Below, piece after piece: positions 26,460-33,109 of a DNA stretch of 64,000 bases. The translations under genes were made by a program, and so were the position numbers. The stretch comes from Geodermatophilus obscurus DSM 43160 (GTDB lineage Bacteria; Actinomycetota; Actinomycetes; Mycobacteriales; Geodermatophilaceae). The stretch spans positions 5,258,498 to 5,322,497 of the forward strand of contig NC_013757.1 in assembly GCF_000025345.1 (NCBI RefSeq), given 5' to 3'. The notes under the pieces are model-generated. The model was not told the origin of the DNA, made no database searches, and saw only the letters and a list, made by a program, of their open reading frames with translations. Position 1 is the first letter of the stretch, and every line of letters starts with the position of its first letter.

Positions 26460-26473
26460 GCTCCACGTGGAAC
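26460..26473. promoter_or_regulatory. parS-like site (one mismatch)
   Basis: GCTCCACGTGGAAC differs from the perfect parS palindrome GTTCCACGTGGAAC at one position. It is intergenic, 8 nt after the hypothetical gene. Confidence 0.6.
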
Positions 26474-26477
26474 ACGG

Positions 26478-26518
26478 ACGCGGAGGCCCGGGACGTCGTC
26501 CGTCCCGGGCCTCCGCGT
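26478..26518 (+). terminator. Terminator after the hypothetical gene
   Basis: The perfect 18-bp stem ACGCGGAGGCCCGGGACG (26478-26495) pairs with 26501-26518 around a TCGTC loop. Confidence 0.75.
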
Positions 26519-26729
26519 CTGTGTGCCCTCCCGCGTAGCCGGCGCCAGGGTGGTTCAGCGCAGCAGGCCCCGTCGCCGATCGGCACCTCTCAGGTCACTC
26601 CGGGGGCGTCTGACGGTGCAGGTCGAGCAGGCTGTCGGTCGCGCCGCGGTCACGAGATGGGTGGGCTGTGCAGTTCTCAGCCGACCGTCAGATCGGGCTC
26701 GACGACAGCTCGCCGGCCGGGACCGGGAT
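26519..26729. other. Non-coding gap between two terminators
   Basis: No gene, and no tRNA despite a D-loop-like GTGGTTCAGCGC near 26550 (no T-loop or acceptor pairing). Nothing else is recognised. Confidence 0.4.
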
Positions 26730-26770
26730 GCGGAGAGGCCCGGAGCACCGTGCACTCCGGGCCTCTCCGC
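26730..26770 (-). terminator. Terminator after dnaB
   Basis: The 16-bp stem GCGGAGAGGCCCGGAG (26730-26745) pairs with 26755-26770, with a 9-nt loop. It lies 13 nt beyond the dnaB stop on the minus strand. Confidence 0.75.
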
Positions 26771-26783
26771 GTCGTGTGCTGTG

Positions 26784-29399
26784 TCAGTTCGCCATGTCCA
26801 CGAAGCGGCTGTAGTGGCCCTGGAAGGCGACCGTGACGTTCGCGGTGGGGCCGTTCCGGTGCTTCACCAGCATGATGTCGGCCTCGCCGGCCCGCGGGCT
26901 CTCCTTCTCGTACATGTCCTCGCGGTGGATCATCATGACCATATCGGCATCTTGTTCGATCGAGCCGGATTCGCGAAGGTCGGAAAGCATTGGCTTCTTG
27001 TCCTGCCGTTGTTCTGAGCCACGGTTCAGCTGCGACATCGCAATTACTGGCACTTCCAGTTCCTTGGCCAGCAGTTTGAGGGCACGGGAGAACTCCGAGA
27101 CCTCCTGCTGACGGCTCTCGACGCGCTTACCGGACGTCATGAGTTGGAGGTAGTCGATGACCACGAGCTTGAGGTCGTTGCGCTGCTTGAGCCGCCGCGC
27201 CTTCGCCCGGATCTCCATCATCGTCATGTTGGGGGAGTCGTCGATGTAGAGCGGGGCATCGGCGATCTCGCCCATCCGGCGGGCCAGCTTCGACCAGTCC
27301 TCGTCCGACAGCGTGCCGGCGCGCATGTGGTGCAGAGGCACCTTCGCCTCGGCCGAGAGCAGACGCATGGTGATCTCGTGCTTGCTCATCTCGAGCGAGA
27401 AGATGCAGGTGGCCAGGTGGTGTTTCACCGTCGCCGACCGGGCGATGTCCAGGCCCAGCGTCGAGTTGTGGGTCGGGATGAAGCTGCGGCCGGCCAGGAA
27501 CAGGTGGTCCTTGGCGTCGACCTCGATGCAGCGCACGGGCACGCTCTCGATCGGCCGGACGTCAGTGATGAAACGGACGCCGCGGGCGGTGAAGGTGCGC
27601 GCACCCCGCTCCTTGTGCACCAGCTTCTTCCGCTCCAGCCGGAACACCTCGTCGTCCGTGCTGAAGGTCAGCGTGAAACAGGTGGACGACGCCTCGCTGC
27701 GACCCCTGACCCGCTTGCGCGTCATCCGCACCCGGTAGCCGAGGCCGGCGACGAGCTCGCGGGCGTCGTCGGCCAGCCGCTGGTTGGTCACCGCGAACTG
27801 GACCACCCCGCTCGGTGCCACCGTCCCGTCGGTGTCGAGCAACCCGGCCAGCAGAGCACGCCGCTGGGCCACGGAGCCCCGCAGGTAGGCCATAGGGATG
27901 TGCTTGTCCCCGAAGACGCCCAGCGAGCGCAGCAGACCCTGCACGGTGCCGTGCTCGTTCCGGCAGGCCTGGCACTGCGCGAAGCCCGACGACGGGCCGC
28001 CGCAGTCCGGGCAGGTCGCCTGCCGGCCGACGCCACCGCTGGCCCGCAGCCGGCCGCCGCACGTCTTGCCACACGTCTGCACCTGGGAGGTCCTGGGGAC
28101 GAACAGTTCGCCGCACATGGGACACGGCCGGGCCTCGACGGCTGGCCGGGCCGGCAGCCGCAGGGCATACCGCCGGTCGACACCGGTCGGCTCGACGACG
28201 AGGCCGTCGGCCTCGATGTGGACCGCGATCTCCGGGTCGTTGCTGGTGAAGTGCGCGGCCCGTGAGGTGCCGTCCCCCAGCCACACCCCGAGCGCGTACG
28301 GCGGCAGGGGGAGGTCCGCCTCCGGCAGTTCCAGGGGGGACGCGATGGTCACCGAGTGGTTGAGTCGGGCGTCCTTGGTGGCGCAGCGGACGGTGCGGGC
28401 GATCTCCTCCGTCGTCCGGACCTCGCCGAAGGTCCGCTGGTTGCGGTGGCCGTTGCAGCCGGTCGCCGCCGCCTGGGCGGACCTCCGGCTGGCGCGGGTC
28501 TCGGTCAGCCACTGGTGCTGGGCGTCGGCCACGATGACAGAGCCGTCGGAGAAGTGCACCTCGTAGCAGGGGCGACCGGTCATCACCTCGGTGGCGGCCA
28601 GGACCGTCGTCGGCCGGCCGTCCGAGCCCATCACCTGGTCACCGGCAGCGACCTCACCCATTGTCGTCCAGCCGGTCGGCGTCGCGATCGGGGTGTCGAG
28701 GGCCAGGGCCTTGCCCACACCCGGACGAGCGGCGATGACGACCATTTGTCCCGCCTGAAGACCATTCGTCAGTTCGTCGAGATCCCGGATGCCGGTGGGG
28801 ACGCCGCGGGCGGTGCCGCCGCGGGACGCGATGGCGTCCAGCTCGTCCATCGTCGGCTGCAGGACGTCCTCGAGGCGCGAGTAGTCCTCGCTCATGCGCT
28901 TCTCGGTGACGTCGTAGATCTCCTGCTGGGCGCGGTCGACGATGTCGTCGACGTCGCCCTTGCCGCCGGCCGCGCCGTAGCCCAGCTGGACGACGCGGGT
29001 GCCGGCCTCGACCAGCCGCCGCAGCACCGCCTGCTCGGCCACGATCGCGGCGTAGTAGCCGGCGTTGGCCGCCGTCGGGGTCGACTGGATGAGGGTGTGC
29101 AGGTAGACCGCGCCGCCCATCTTCGACAGCTGGTCGGTGCGGTTGAGCTCGGCGGCGACGGTGATCGCGTCGGCCGGCTCGCCCCGCCCGTACAGGTCGA
29201 GGATGCAGTCGAAGATCACCTGGTGGGCCGGCCGGTAGAAGTCCAGCCCCGCGAGCACCTCGACGACGTCGGCGATCGCGTCCTTGCTCAGCAGCATGCC
29301 GCCGAGCACCGACTGCTCGGCCGCGACGTCCTGTGGCGGCTGCCGGTCGTACTGCGGCGCCGTCGGGGTCGGTCGGCTGAAGTCGTCGGCCACCGCCAC
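26784..29399 (-). CDS. dnaB: Replicative DNA helicase DnaB with an intein
   Basis: 871 residues before splicing. The N-extein (1-230) is the DnaB N-terminal domain, linker helix and first part of the RecA-like motor up to ARPGVGK. The intein occupies 231-645; the C-extein resumes STLGLDIARS and carries DYLQLM (Walker B), SQLNRGSEQR and SGSIEQDAD. The intein therefore splits the Walker A loop between Lys230 and Ser646, so helicase activity requires splicing. The mature protein is about 456 residues, normal for DnaB. I prefer the GTG at 29399 because GGAGG lies 7 nt upstream; a GTG six codons earlier (29417) is possible. It follows the rpsF-ssb-rpsR-rplI operon on the same strand, with ridA inserted in the opposite direction. 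Confidence 0.96.
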   Translation of the reverse strand: MAVADDFSRPTPTAPQYDRQPPQDVAAEQSVLGGMLLSKDAIADVVEVLAGLDFYRPAHQVIFDCILDLYGRGEPADAITVAAELNRTDQLSKMGGAVYLHTLIQSTPTAANAGYYAAIVAEQAVLRRLVEAGTRVVQLGYGAAGGKGDVDDIVDRAQQEIYDVTEKRMSEDYSRLEDVLQPTMDELDAIASRGGTARGVPTGIRDLDELTNGLQAGQMVVIAARPGVGKALALDTPIATPTGWTTMGEVAAGDQVMGSDGRPTTVLAATEVMTGRPCYEVHFSDGSVIVADAQHQWLTETRASRRSAQAAATGCNGHRNQRTFGEVRTTEEIARTVRCATKDARLNHSVTIASPLELPEADLPLPPYALGVWLGDGTSRAAHFTSNDPEIAVHIEADGLVVEPTGVDRRYALRLPARPAVEARPCPMCGELFVPRTSQVQTCGKTCGGRLRASGGVGRQATCPDCGGPSSGFAQCQACRNEHGTVQGLLRSLGVFGDKHIPMAYLRGSVAQRRALLAGLLDTDGTVAPSGVVQFAVTNQRLADDARELVAGLGYRVRMTRKRVRGRSEASSTCFTLTFSTDDEVFRLERKKLVHKERGARTFTARGVRFITDVRPIESVPVRCIEVDAKDHLFLAGRSFIPTHNSTLGLDIARSATVKHHLATCIFSLEMSKHEITMRLLSAEAKVPLHHMRAGTLSDEDWSKLARRMGEIADAPLYIDDSPNMTMMEIRAKARRLKQRNDLKLVVIDYLQLMTSGKRVESRQQEVSEFSRALKLLAKELEVPVIAMSQLNRGSEQRQDKKPMLSDLRESGSIEQDADMVMMIHREDMYEKESPRAGEADIMLVKHRNGPTANVTVAFQGHYSRFVDMAN
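27465..28709 (-). other. Intein in DnaB (class-3-type, with LAGLIDADG endonuclease and Cys clusters)
   Basis: 415 residues inserted inside the Walker A loop. The first residue is Ala (ALALDTPIATPTGW) instead of Cys/Ser, and the end is PTHN followed by extein Ser. Block B is ADAQHQWLT with His295 and Trp297, block F is VRCIEVDAKDHLFLAG with Cys624, and block G has Thr643 before His644-Asn645. Trp, Cys and Thr at these places form the WCT triplet that defines class 3 inteins, in which the block F Cys replaces the missing first nucleophile. Two dodecapeptide endonuclease motifs are present, GVWLGDGT (about 371-378) and LLAGLLDTDG (516-525). Between them are two four-Cys groups (C426/429/443/447 and C463/466/476/479) that look like zinc fingers. 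Confidence 0.9.
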
Positions 29400-29435
29400 G
29401 GGAGGTCCTCCATCCACTCACGGCGCACCCGCGCA

Positions 29436-29463
29436 CAGGCCCCGGCGGGATCGCCGGGGCCTG
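29436..29463 (-). promoter_or_regulatory. Hairpin in the dnaB leader
   Basis: CAGGCCCCGGCG (29436-29447) pairs perfectly with CGCCGGGGCCTG (29452-29463), loop GGAT, about 37 nt upstream of the dnaB start on the minus strand. It could attenuate transcription into dnaB or stop readthrough from upstream. Confidence 0.45.
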
Positions 29464-29623
29464 GTGGGGGAGCACCAGCACGCTGCACACCTGACTCGAA
29501 CAGGCGTTCGAGACGTTCTTACCCCGGGGCACCGACAGTCCGGGCGGTCGCGGGGTCGAGGAGGACGTTAGGAAGCGCGGACGGACCAGTCCAACACCGG
29601 TGTGGGTGCGCTTCTGCACAACT

Positions 29624-29632
29624 TGTGGACAA
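29624..29632 (-). promoter_or_regulatory. Consensus DnaA box upstream of dnaB
   Basis: TGTGGACAA is the exact reverse complement of the DnaA box TTGTCCACA. A single box lies about 225 nt upstream of the dnaB start. It may let DnaA regulate helicase expression, or it may be chance. Confidence 0.45.
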
Positions 29633-29906
29633 GTCGGTGGACACAGCCGTGTCGACATGTGGAGACAGCGGGGGACGCCGCGGCGCCGTCCCCCGTATTC
29701 CGCCACTGAGCTGCGGGAAGGCCGCCCACCGGGTGTGGACGGGAGAAAGTCCGGAGAAATCCGGGTGTCGCCCTTCGGCGTGTCGGGCGTGCGGGCGCAG
29801 GCGCCCCAGCGGTCACACGTCCACAGGGCCCACCCGTCCGACGGAGGTCCAGCATGGGCACCGCACCGTCGGCCGTCGATGCCGCCGCCGGGCGAGGAGG
29901 GGAGAA

Positions 29907-30311
29907 CCGATGACCATCACCCGCACGTCCGTGAACCCCTGGCCGTGGTCGCTCGGATACGGGTTCGACCAGGCGCAACTGGTGGAGGGCGCGACCCGCG
30001 TCCTCGCACTCTCCGGACAGGCCGCCGTGGACGCCGACGGCACACCGCAGCACGCCGGTGACATCGTCGCTCAGGTCTCGCTCGCTCTGGACAACCTCGA
30101 GACCGTGCTCGGGCAGGCCGGGATGACACTCGCCGACGTCGTCCGCACAACCGTGTTCACCACGGACGTCGACGCGATGATGGGCGCCTGGGAGGGCCTG
30201 GCCCAGCGGTTTACCGCGGCCGGCGTGAGGCCGAGCAGCACGCTCGTCGGCGTCACTCGGCTGGCCTTCCCGGACTTGATGGTGGAGATCGAGGCCACCG
30301 CGGTCGGCTGA
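29907..30311 (+). CDS. RidA/YjgF-family enamine/imine deaminase
   Basis: 134 residues, the full length of the RidA fold. Family members hydrolyse reactive enamine intermediates from PLP enzymes. Visible are ALSGQAAVDADGTPQHAGDIVAQ, QVSLALDNLETVLGQAGMTLADVVRTTVFTTD, PSSTLVGVTRLAFPDLMVEIEATA; the Arg that binds the carboxylate in canonical RidA (CIRV-type motif) is not evident at the usual place (here STLVGVTRL), so this may be one of the Rid paralogue groups without deaminase activity. The ATG at 29907 follows GAGGAGGGGAG. It is transcribed against its neighbours, an insertion between rplI and dnaB. Confidence 0.85.
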   Translation, partial: PMTITRTSVNPWPWSLGYGFDQAQLVEGATRVLALSGQAAVDADGTPQHAGDIVAQVSLALDNLETVLGQAGMTLADVVRTTVFTTDVDAMMGAWEGLAQRFTAAGVRPSSTLVGVTRLAFPDLMVEIEATAVG

Positions 30312-30380
30312 CCCGGCCGCACGACGCCGCGAGGGGCGCCGGACCGGAGTCCGACGCCCCTCGCGGGCGCTGCACGTCAG

Positions 30381-30440
30381 CGTGCGGCCCCCTGCAGGGT
30401 CCCGCCGCGAGCTTGCGAGCGGTGGGGGGCAGGGGGTCCT
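30381..30440. repeat. Conserved-loop intergenic hairpin between ridA and rplI
   Basis: GCCCCCTGC and GCAGGGGG arms surround CCGCGAGCTTGCGAGCGG. Same family as the elements at 37726, 39651, 39874, 53461, 53942 and 57930: stems vary, the loop keeps GAGC-TGCGAG, and the 3' side ends GGTCCT. It sits between convergent genes and is the likely terminator of the ribosomal operon. Confidence 0.7.
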
Positions 30441-30443
30441 CTT

Positions 30444-30899
30444 TCAGCCGGGGACGACCTCGATGGTCAGCTGAGAAGTGACCTCGGGGTGCACCCGCAC
30501 GGTCACCGTGTGCTGGCCGGTCGTCTTGATGCTGCTGGGCAGCTCCACCCGGCGCCGGTCGAGCGCGGGGCCACCGGCGGCGGTCACGGCGTTCACGACG
30601 TCAGCGGTGGTGATGCGGCCGAACAGGCGACCACCCTCACCGGCGCGCGCCGGCACCTGGACCGTCAGGCCGGACAGGCGCCCGGCCACGGCCTGGGCCT
30701 CCTCGTGCGACCGCACCTCGCGGGCGGCGCGCGCCCGGCGCAGCGACTCGACCTGCTTCTCGGCACCGCGGGTGGCCTGGATGGCCAGGCCACGGGGCAG
30801 GAGGTAGTTGCGGGCGTACCCGCCCTTGACCTCCACCGTGTCACCGGAGGACCCGAGACCGGTGACCTCCTGCGTCAGGATCAGCTTCTGGGTGCTCAT
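30444..30899 (-). CDS. rplI: 50S ribosomal protein bL9
   Basis: 151 residues. The N-terminal globular domain (MSTQKLILTQEVTGLGSSGD, then VEVKGGYARNYLLPRGLAIQAT) is the L9 signature, followed by the long connecting helix rich in Arg/Glu and a C-terminal RNA-binding domain. It binds 23S rRNA near the L1 stalk base. It follows rpsR by 2 nt in the rpsF-ssb-rpsR-rplI operon. Confidence 0.97.
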   Translation of the reverse strand: MSTQKLILTQEVTGLGSSGDTVEVKGGYARNYLLPRGLAIQATRGAEKQVESLRRARAAREVRSHEEAQAVAGRLSGLTVQVPARAGEGGRLFGRITTADVVNAVTAAGGPALDRRRVELPSSIKTTGQHTVTVRVHPEVTSQLTIEVVPG

Positions 30900-30901
30900 G
30901 G

Positions 30902-31138
30902 TCAGCGCGCCGTCGAGGTGTAGGGCAGCAGGGCCATCTCACGGCTGTTCTTGACGGCCGTGGCGACGTCCCGCTGGTGCTGGCTGCAGTTGCCGCTCAC
31001 GCGGCGGGCACGGATCTTGCCGCGGTCGGAGATGAACTTCCGCAGCAGGGTCGTGTCCTTGTAGTCGATGTAGGTCGCCTTGTCCTTGCAGAACTGGCAG
31101 ACCTTCTTCTTGGGCTTGCGAACGGGGGGCTTGGCCAC
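30902..31138 (-). CDS. rpsR: 30S ribosomal protein bS18
   Basis: 78 residues, with CQFCKDK near the N-terminus and [22 protein letters not shown] in the middle. The CxxC plus a later Cys (GNCSQHQR) is the zinc-binding (C+) form of S18, usual when no zinc-starvation paralogue is used. The GTG at 31138 has GGAGA 7 nt upstream. Two repeated hairpin/23-mer units lie between ssb and this gene. Confidence 0.97.
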   Translation of the reverse strand: MAKPPVRKPKKKVCQFCKDKATYIDYKDTTLLRKFISDRGKIRARRVSGNCSQHQRDVATAVKNSREMALLPYTSTAR

Positions 31139-31150
31139 CGGGGTTCTCCA

Positions 31151-31270
31151 GAGAGTGACGGAATGGAACGGCCCCTTGCAGGGGACCGCGCCGAGCGTGG
31201 TGACGTACTGGAACGGCCACCCTTCAGCGCCCGCGCCGAGCGGAGCGAGGCGTGGGGGGAAGGGTGGTCC
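31151..31270 (-). repeat. Composite repeat element between ssb and rpsR
   Basis: On the minus strand after ssb there is a CCACCCTT/AAGGGTGG hairpin, then the 20-mer GGCCGTTCCAGTACGTCACC (in 31199-31221), then a second hairpin (CCCCTGCAAGGGG) and a decayed copy of the 20-mer (31151-31173). The exact 23-mer recurs at 54024-54046, with close copies at 40738 and 52311. Confidence 0.75.
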
Positions 31271-31272
31271 GC

Positions 31273-31752
31273 TTAGAAGGGCGGCTCGTCGGACGGCGGG
31301 GCCGGGGTCGACCACGGGTCGCTGGACCCGCCGCCGCCACCGAAGCCGCCACCACCACCGCCGCCGAAGCCGCCCCCGCCCTCACCGCGGGAGGCCTTGG
31401 TGACCTTCGCGGTGGCGTAGCGGAGCGACGGGCCGATCTCGTCGACCTCGAGCTCGACGACGGTGCGCTTCTCGCCTTCCTTGGTCTCGAACGACCGCTG
31501 CTTGAGCCGGCCGGAGACGATCACCCGCGACCCGCGGGTCAGCGACTCGGCGACGTTCTCCGCCGCCTGCCGCCAGACGTTGCAGCGCAGGAAGAGCGCC
31601 TCGCCGTCCTTCCACTCCTGCGACTGGCGGTCGAAGGTCCGCGGCGTGGAGGCCACGGTGAAGTTGGCGACCGCGGCACCGGAGGGCGTGAAGCGCAGCT
31701 CCGGGTCCGACGTCAGGTTGCCGATGACGGTGATGACGGTCTCGCCGGCCAT
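31273..31752 (-). CDS. ssb: Single-stranded DNA-binding protein
   Basis: 159 residues: an OB fold over about 1-115 ([60 protein letters not shown]), then a Gly-rich tail (about 118-145) and the acidic tip ending DEPPF, which recruits repair and replication partners. It lies 2 nt after rpsF and shares the operon with rpsR and rplI. Short and typical for an actinobacterial SsbA. Confidence 0.97.
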   Translation of the reverse strand: MAGETVITVIGNLTSDPELRFTPSGAAVANFTVASTPRTFDRQSQEWKDGEALFLRCNVWRQAAENVAESLTRGSRVIVSGRLKQRSFETKEGEKRTVVELEVDEIGPSLRYATAKVTKASRGEGGGGFGGGGGGGFGGGGGSSDPWSTPAPPSDEPPF

Positions 31753-31754
31753 CG

Positions 31755-32042
31755 TCAGTGGACCTCGGGCCGCATCAGCTTCGTGCGCAGGACCGACTCG
31801 TTGAGGTTCAGCTGCCGGTCGAGCTCGGCCACCGCGGCGGGCGTGGCCTGGATGTCGACGATGGCGTAGATGCCCTCGACCTGCTTGTTGATCTCGTAGG
31901 CCAGCCGGCGGCGGCCCCAGATCTCGGTCTTCACGGTGCCACCGGAGTTGGTGACCACGGTGAGGAACCGGTCGAGGGAGGGAGCGATCGTGCGCTCCTC
32001 CAGGTCGGGGTCGAGGATGACCATCAGTTCGTAGCGACGCAC
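31755..32042 (-). CDS. rpsF: 30S ribosomal protein bS6
   Basis: 95 residues beginning [18 protein letters not shown], the universal S6 start; [18 protein letters not shown] and [10 protein letters not shown] follow. It binds S18 on the 30S platform. The GTG at 32042 is chosen over the upstream ATG (32135), because S6 homology starts exactly here and AGGAGG lies in the right region. First gene of the rpsF-ssb-rpsR-rplI operon. Confidence 0.97.
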   Translation of the reverse strand: MRRYELMVILDPDLEERTIAPSLDRFLTVVTNSGGTVKTEIWGRRRLAYEINKQVEGIYAIVDIQATPAAVAELDRQLNLNESVLRTKLMRPEVH

Positions 32043-32258
32043 GGAGAACCCCACCTCCTCTGGTCTGAGCGGCTGCAGTCGGTCTGCAGCAGGAGGGTCG
32101 TACACGCGTCGCGCGCCCCGCCCGGTGACAGCCACCGGTGGAACGCGCTCCGTCGAGGGTACCAGCGCCGCCGGCGGGCTCCGTCGCCGTCCACAGGGGG
32201 ACGACGGGACGGCCGTTCCGGGACGAAGCCGTCAGGGTCCGGAACTAGGGTCGGTCAC
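32043..32258. other. Divergent promoter region of rpsF and endonuclease IV
   Basis: Non-coding. TAGGGT at 32246-32251 ends 7 nt before the GTG at 32259, suggesting a leaderless mRNA for the endonuclease gene. The rpsF promoter is not identified. Confidence 0.5.
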
Positions 32259-33071
32259 GTGCCAGCTCACCCGATCGGCGTACACGTCGGACCCGGCCTG
32301 ACCGAGGACAACGAGCTCGACGCCGGCGGTCCGCTGGCCCGCGCCGCGGAGATGGACGCCGACGGCGTGCAGCTCTTCCTGGCCGACCCGCAGGGCTGGA
32401 AGGCCCCCGAGCCCCGCCCGGACGCCGCCGACCTGCTGGCCGGCGACGTCACGGTCGTCGTCCACGCGCCGTACGTGCTCAACGTGGCGACGACGAACAA
32501 CCGCATCCGCATCCCGAGCCGCAAGCTGCTGGCCGCGCACGCAAAGGCCGCCGCCGCCGTCGGGGCGGTGGGCATGGTGGTGCACGGCGGCCACGTGCTC
32601 GCCAAGGACGACCCGGCGGCCGGCGTCGACAACTGGCGCAAGACCTTCGCCCGGCAGGCCGAGGACGGCGGTTTCCCCCTGCCGCTGCTCATCGAGAACA
32701 CCGCCGGCGGGGGCAACGCCATGGCCCGCGACCTCGACGCCCTCGCCCGGCTGTGGGACGCCGTCGGCGAGTTCGGCGCCGGCTTCGTGCTCGACACCTG
32801 CCACGCCTGGGCCGCCGGCTGGGACCTCGCGACCGCGGTGGACGACGTCCGGGCGATCACCGGCCGCGTCGACCTGGTGCATCTCAACAACAGCCGCGAC
32901 CCGCAGGGCTCCAGCCGGGACCGGCACGCCCCGCTGGCAGACGGCGAGATCCCGACCGAGCTGCTGGTCGAGGTCGCCCGGTCAGCCGACTGCCCCGTCG
33001 TCCTGGAGACCCCCGGCGACGCCGCCTCGCACGCCGAGGAGATCACCCTGCTGCGGCAGGCCCTGGCCTGA
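32259..33071 (+). CDS. Endonuclease IV-family AP endonuclease (deoxyribonuclease IV)
   Basis: 270 residues, a TIM barrel of the AP-endonuclease family 2. Metal-ligand segments of endonuclease IV are visible: VVVHAPYVLNVATTN (His), MVVHGGHV (His), LLIENTAGGG (Glu), FVLDTCHAWAAGWD (Asp, His), LVHLNNSRDPQGSSRDRHAPLADGEI (His, Asp, His) and VVLETPGD (Glu). It cuts DNA at abasic sites in base excision repair. The GTG at 32259 has a -10-like box just upstream and no ribosome site, so it is probably leaderless. A parS-centred palindrome follows the stop. Confidence 0.9.
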   Translation: MPAHPIGVHVGPGLTEDNELDAGGPLARAAEMDADGVQLFLADPQGWKAPEPRPDAADLLAGDVTVVVHAPYVLNVATTNNRIRIPSRKLLAAHAKAAAAVGAVGMVVHGGHVLAKDDPAAGVDNWRKTFARQAEDGGFPLPLLIENTAGGGNAMARDLDALARLWDAVGEFGAGFVLDTCHAWAAGWDLATAVDDVRAITGRVDLVHLNNSRDPQGSSRDRHAPLADGEIPTELLVEVARSADCPVVLETPGDAASHAEEITLLRQALA

Positions 33072-33074
33072 CCC

Positions 33075-33102
33075 GGCGCGTGTTCCACGTGGAGCACGCG
33101 CC
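33075..33102. promoter_or_regulatory. parS-like site inside a 28-bp palindrome
   Basis: GTTCCACGTGGAGC (33082-33095, one mismatch to parS) is extended by GGCGCGTG/CACGCGCC arms to a near-perfect 28-bp palindrome. It lies between the convergent endonuclease and GT87 genes, so it could double as a terminator. Confidence 0.6.
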
Positions 33103-33109
33103 AGGGGCG

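Larger units (their letters stand above)
29400..29906. other. 507-nt divergent control region between dnaB and ridA
   Basis: No gene is supported. It contains a 12-bp hairpin (29436-29463) in the dnaB leader, a perfect DnaA box (29624-29632) and the promoters of both flanking genes, whose boxes I cannot place with confidence. Confidence 0.5.

Noticed and set aside
26519..26640. tRNA-like D-loop sequence GTGGTTCAGCGC
   Set aside because: No GGTTCGAATCC-type T-loop, acceptor or anticodon stem can be formed.
29600..30061. 153-residue plus-strand frame over the dnaB/ridA gap
   Set aside because: Overlaps ridA in another frame and has shadow composition; the DnaA box and hairpin mark this as control DNA.
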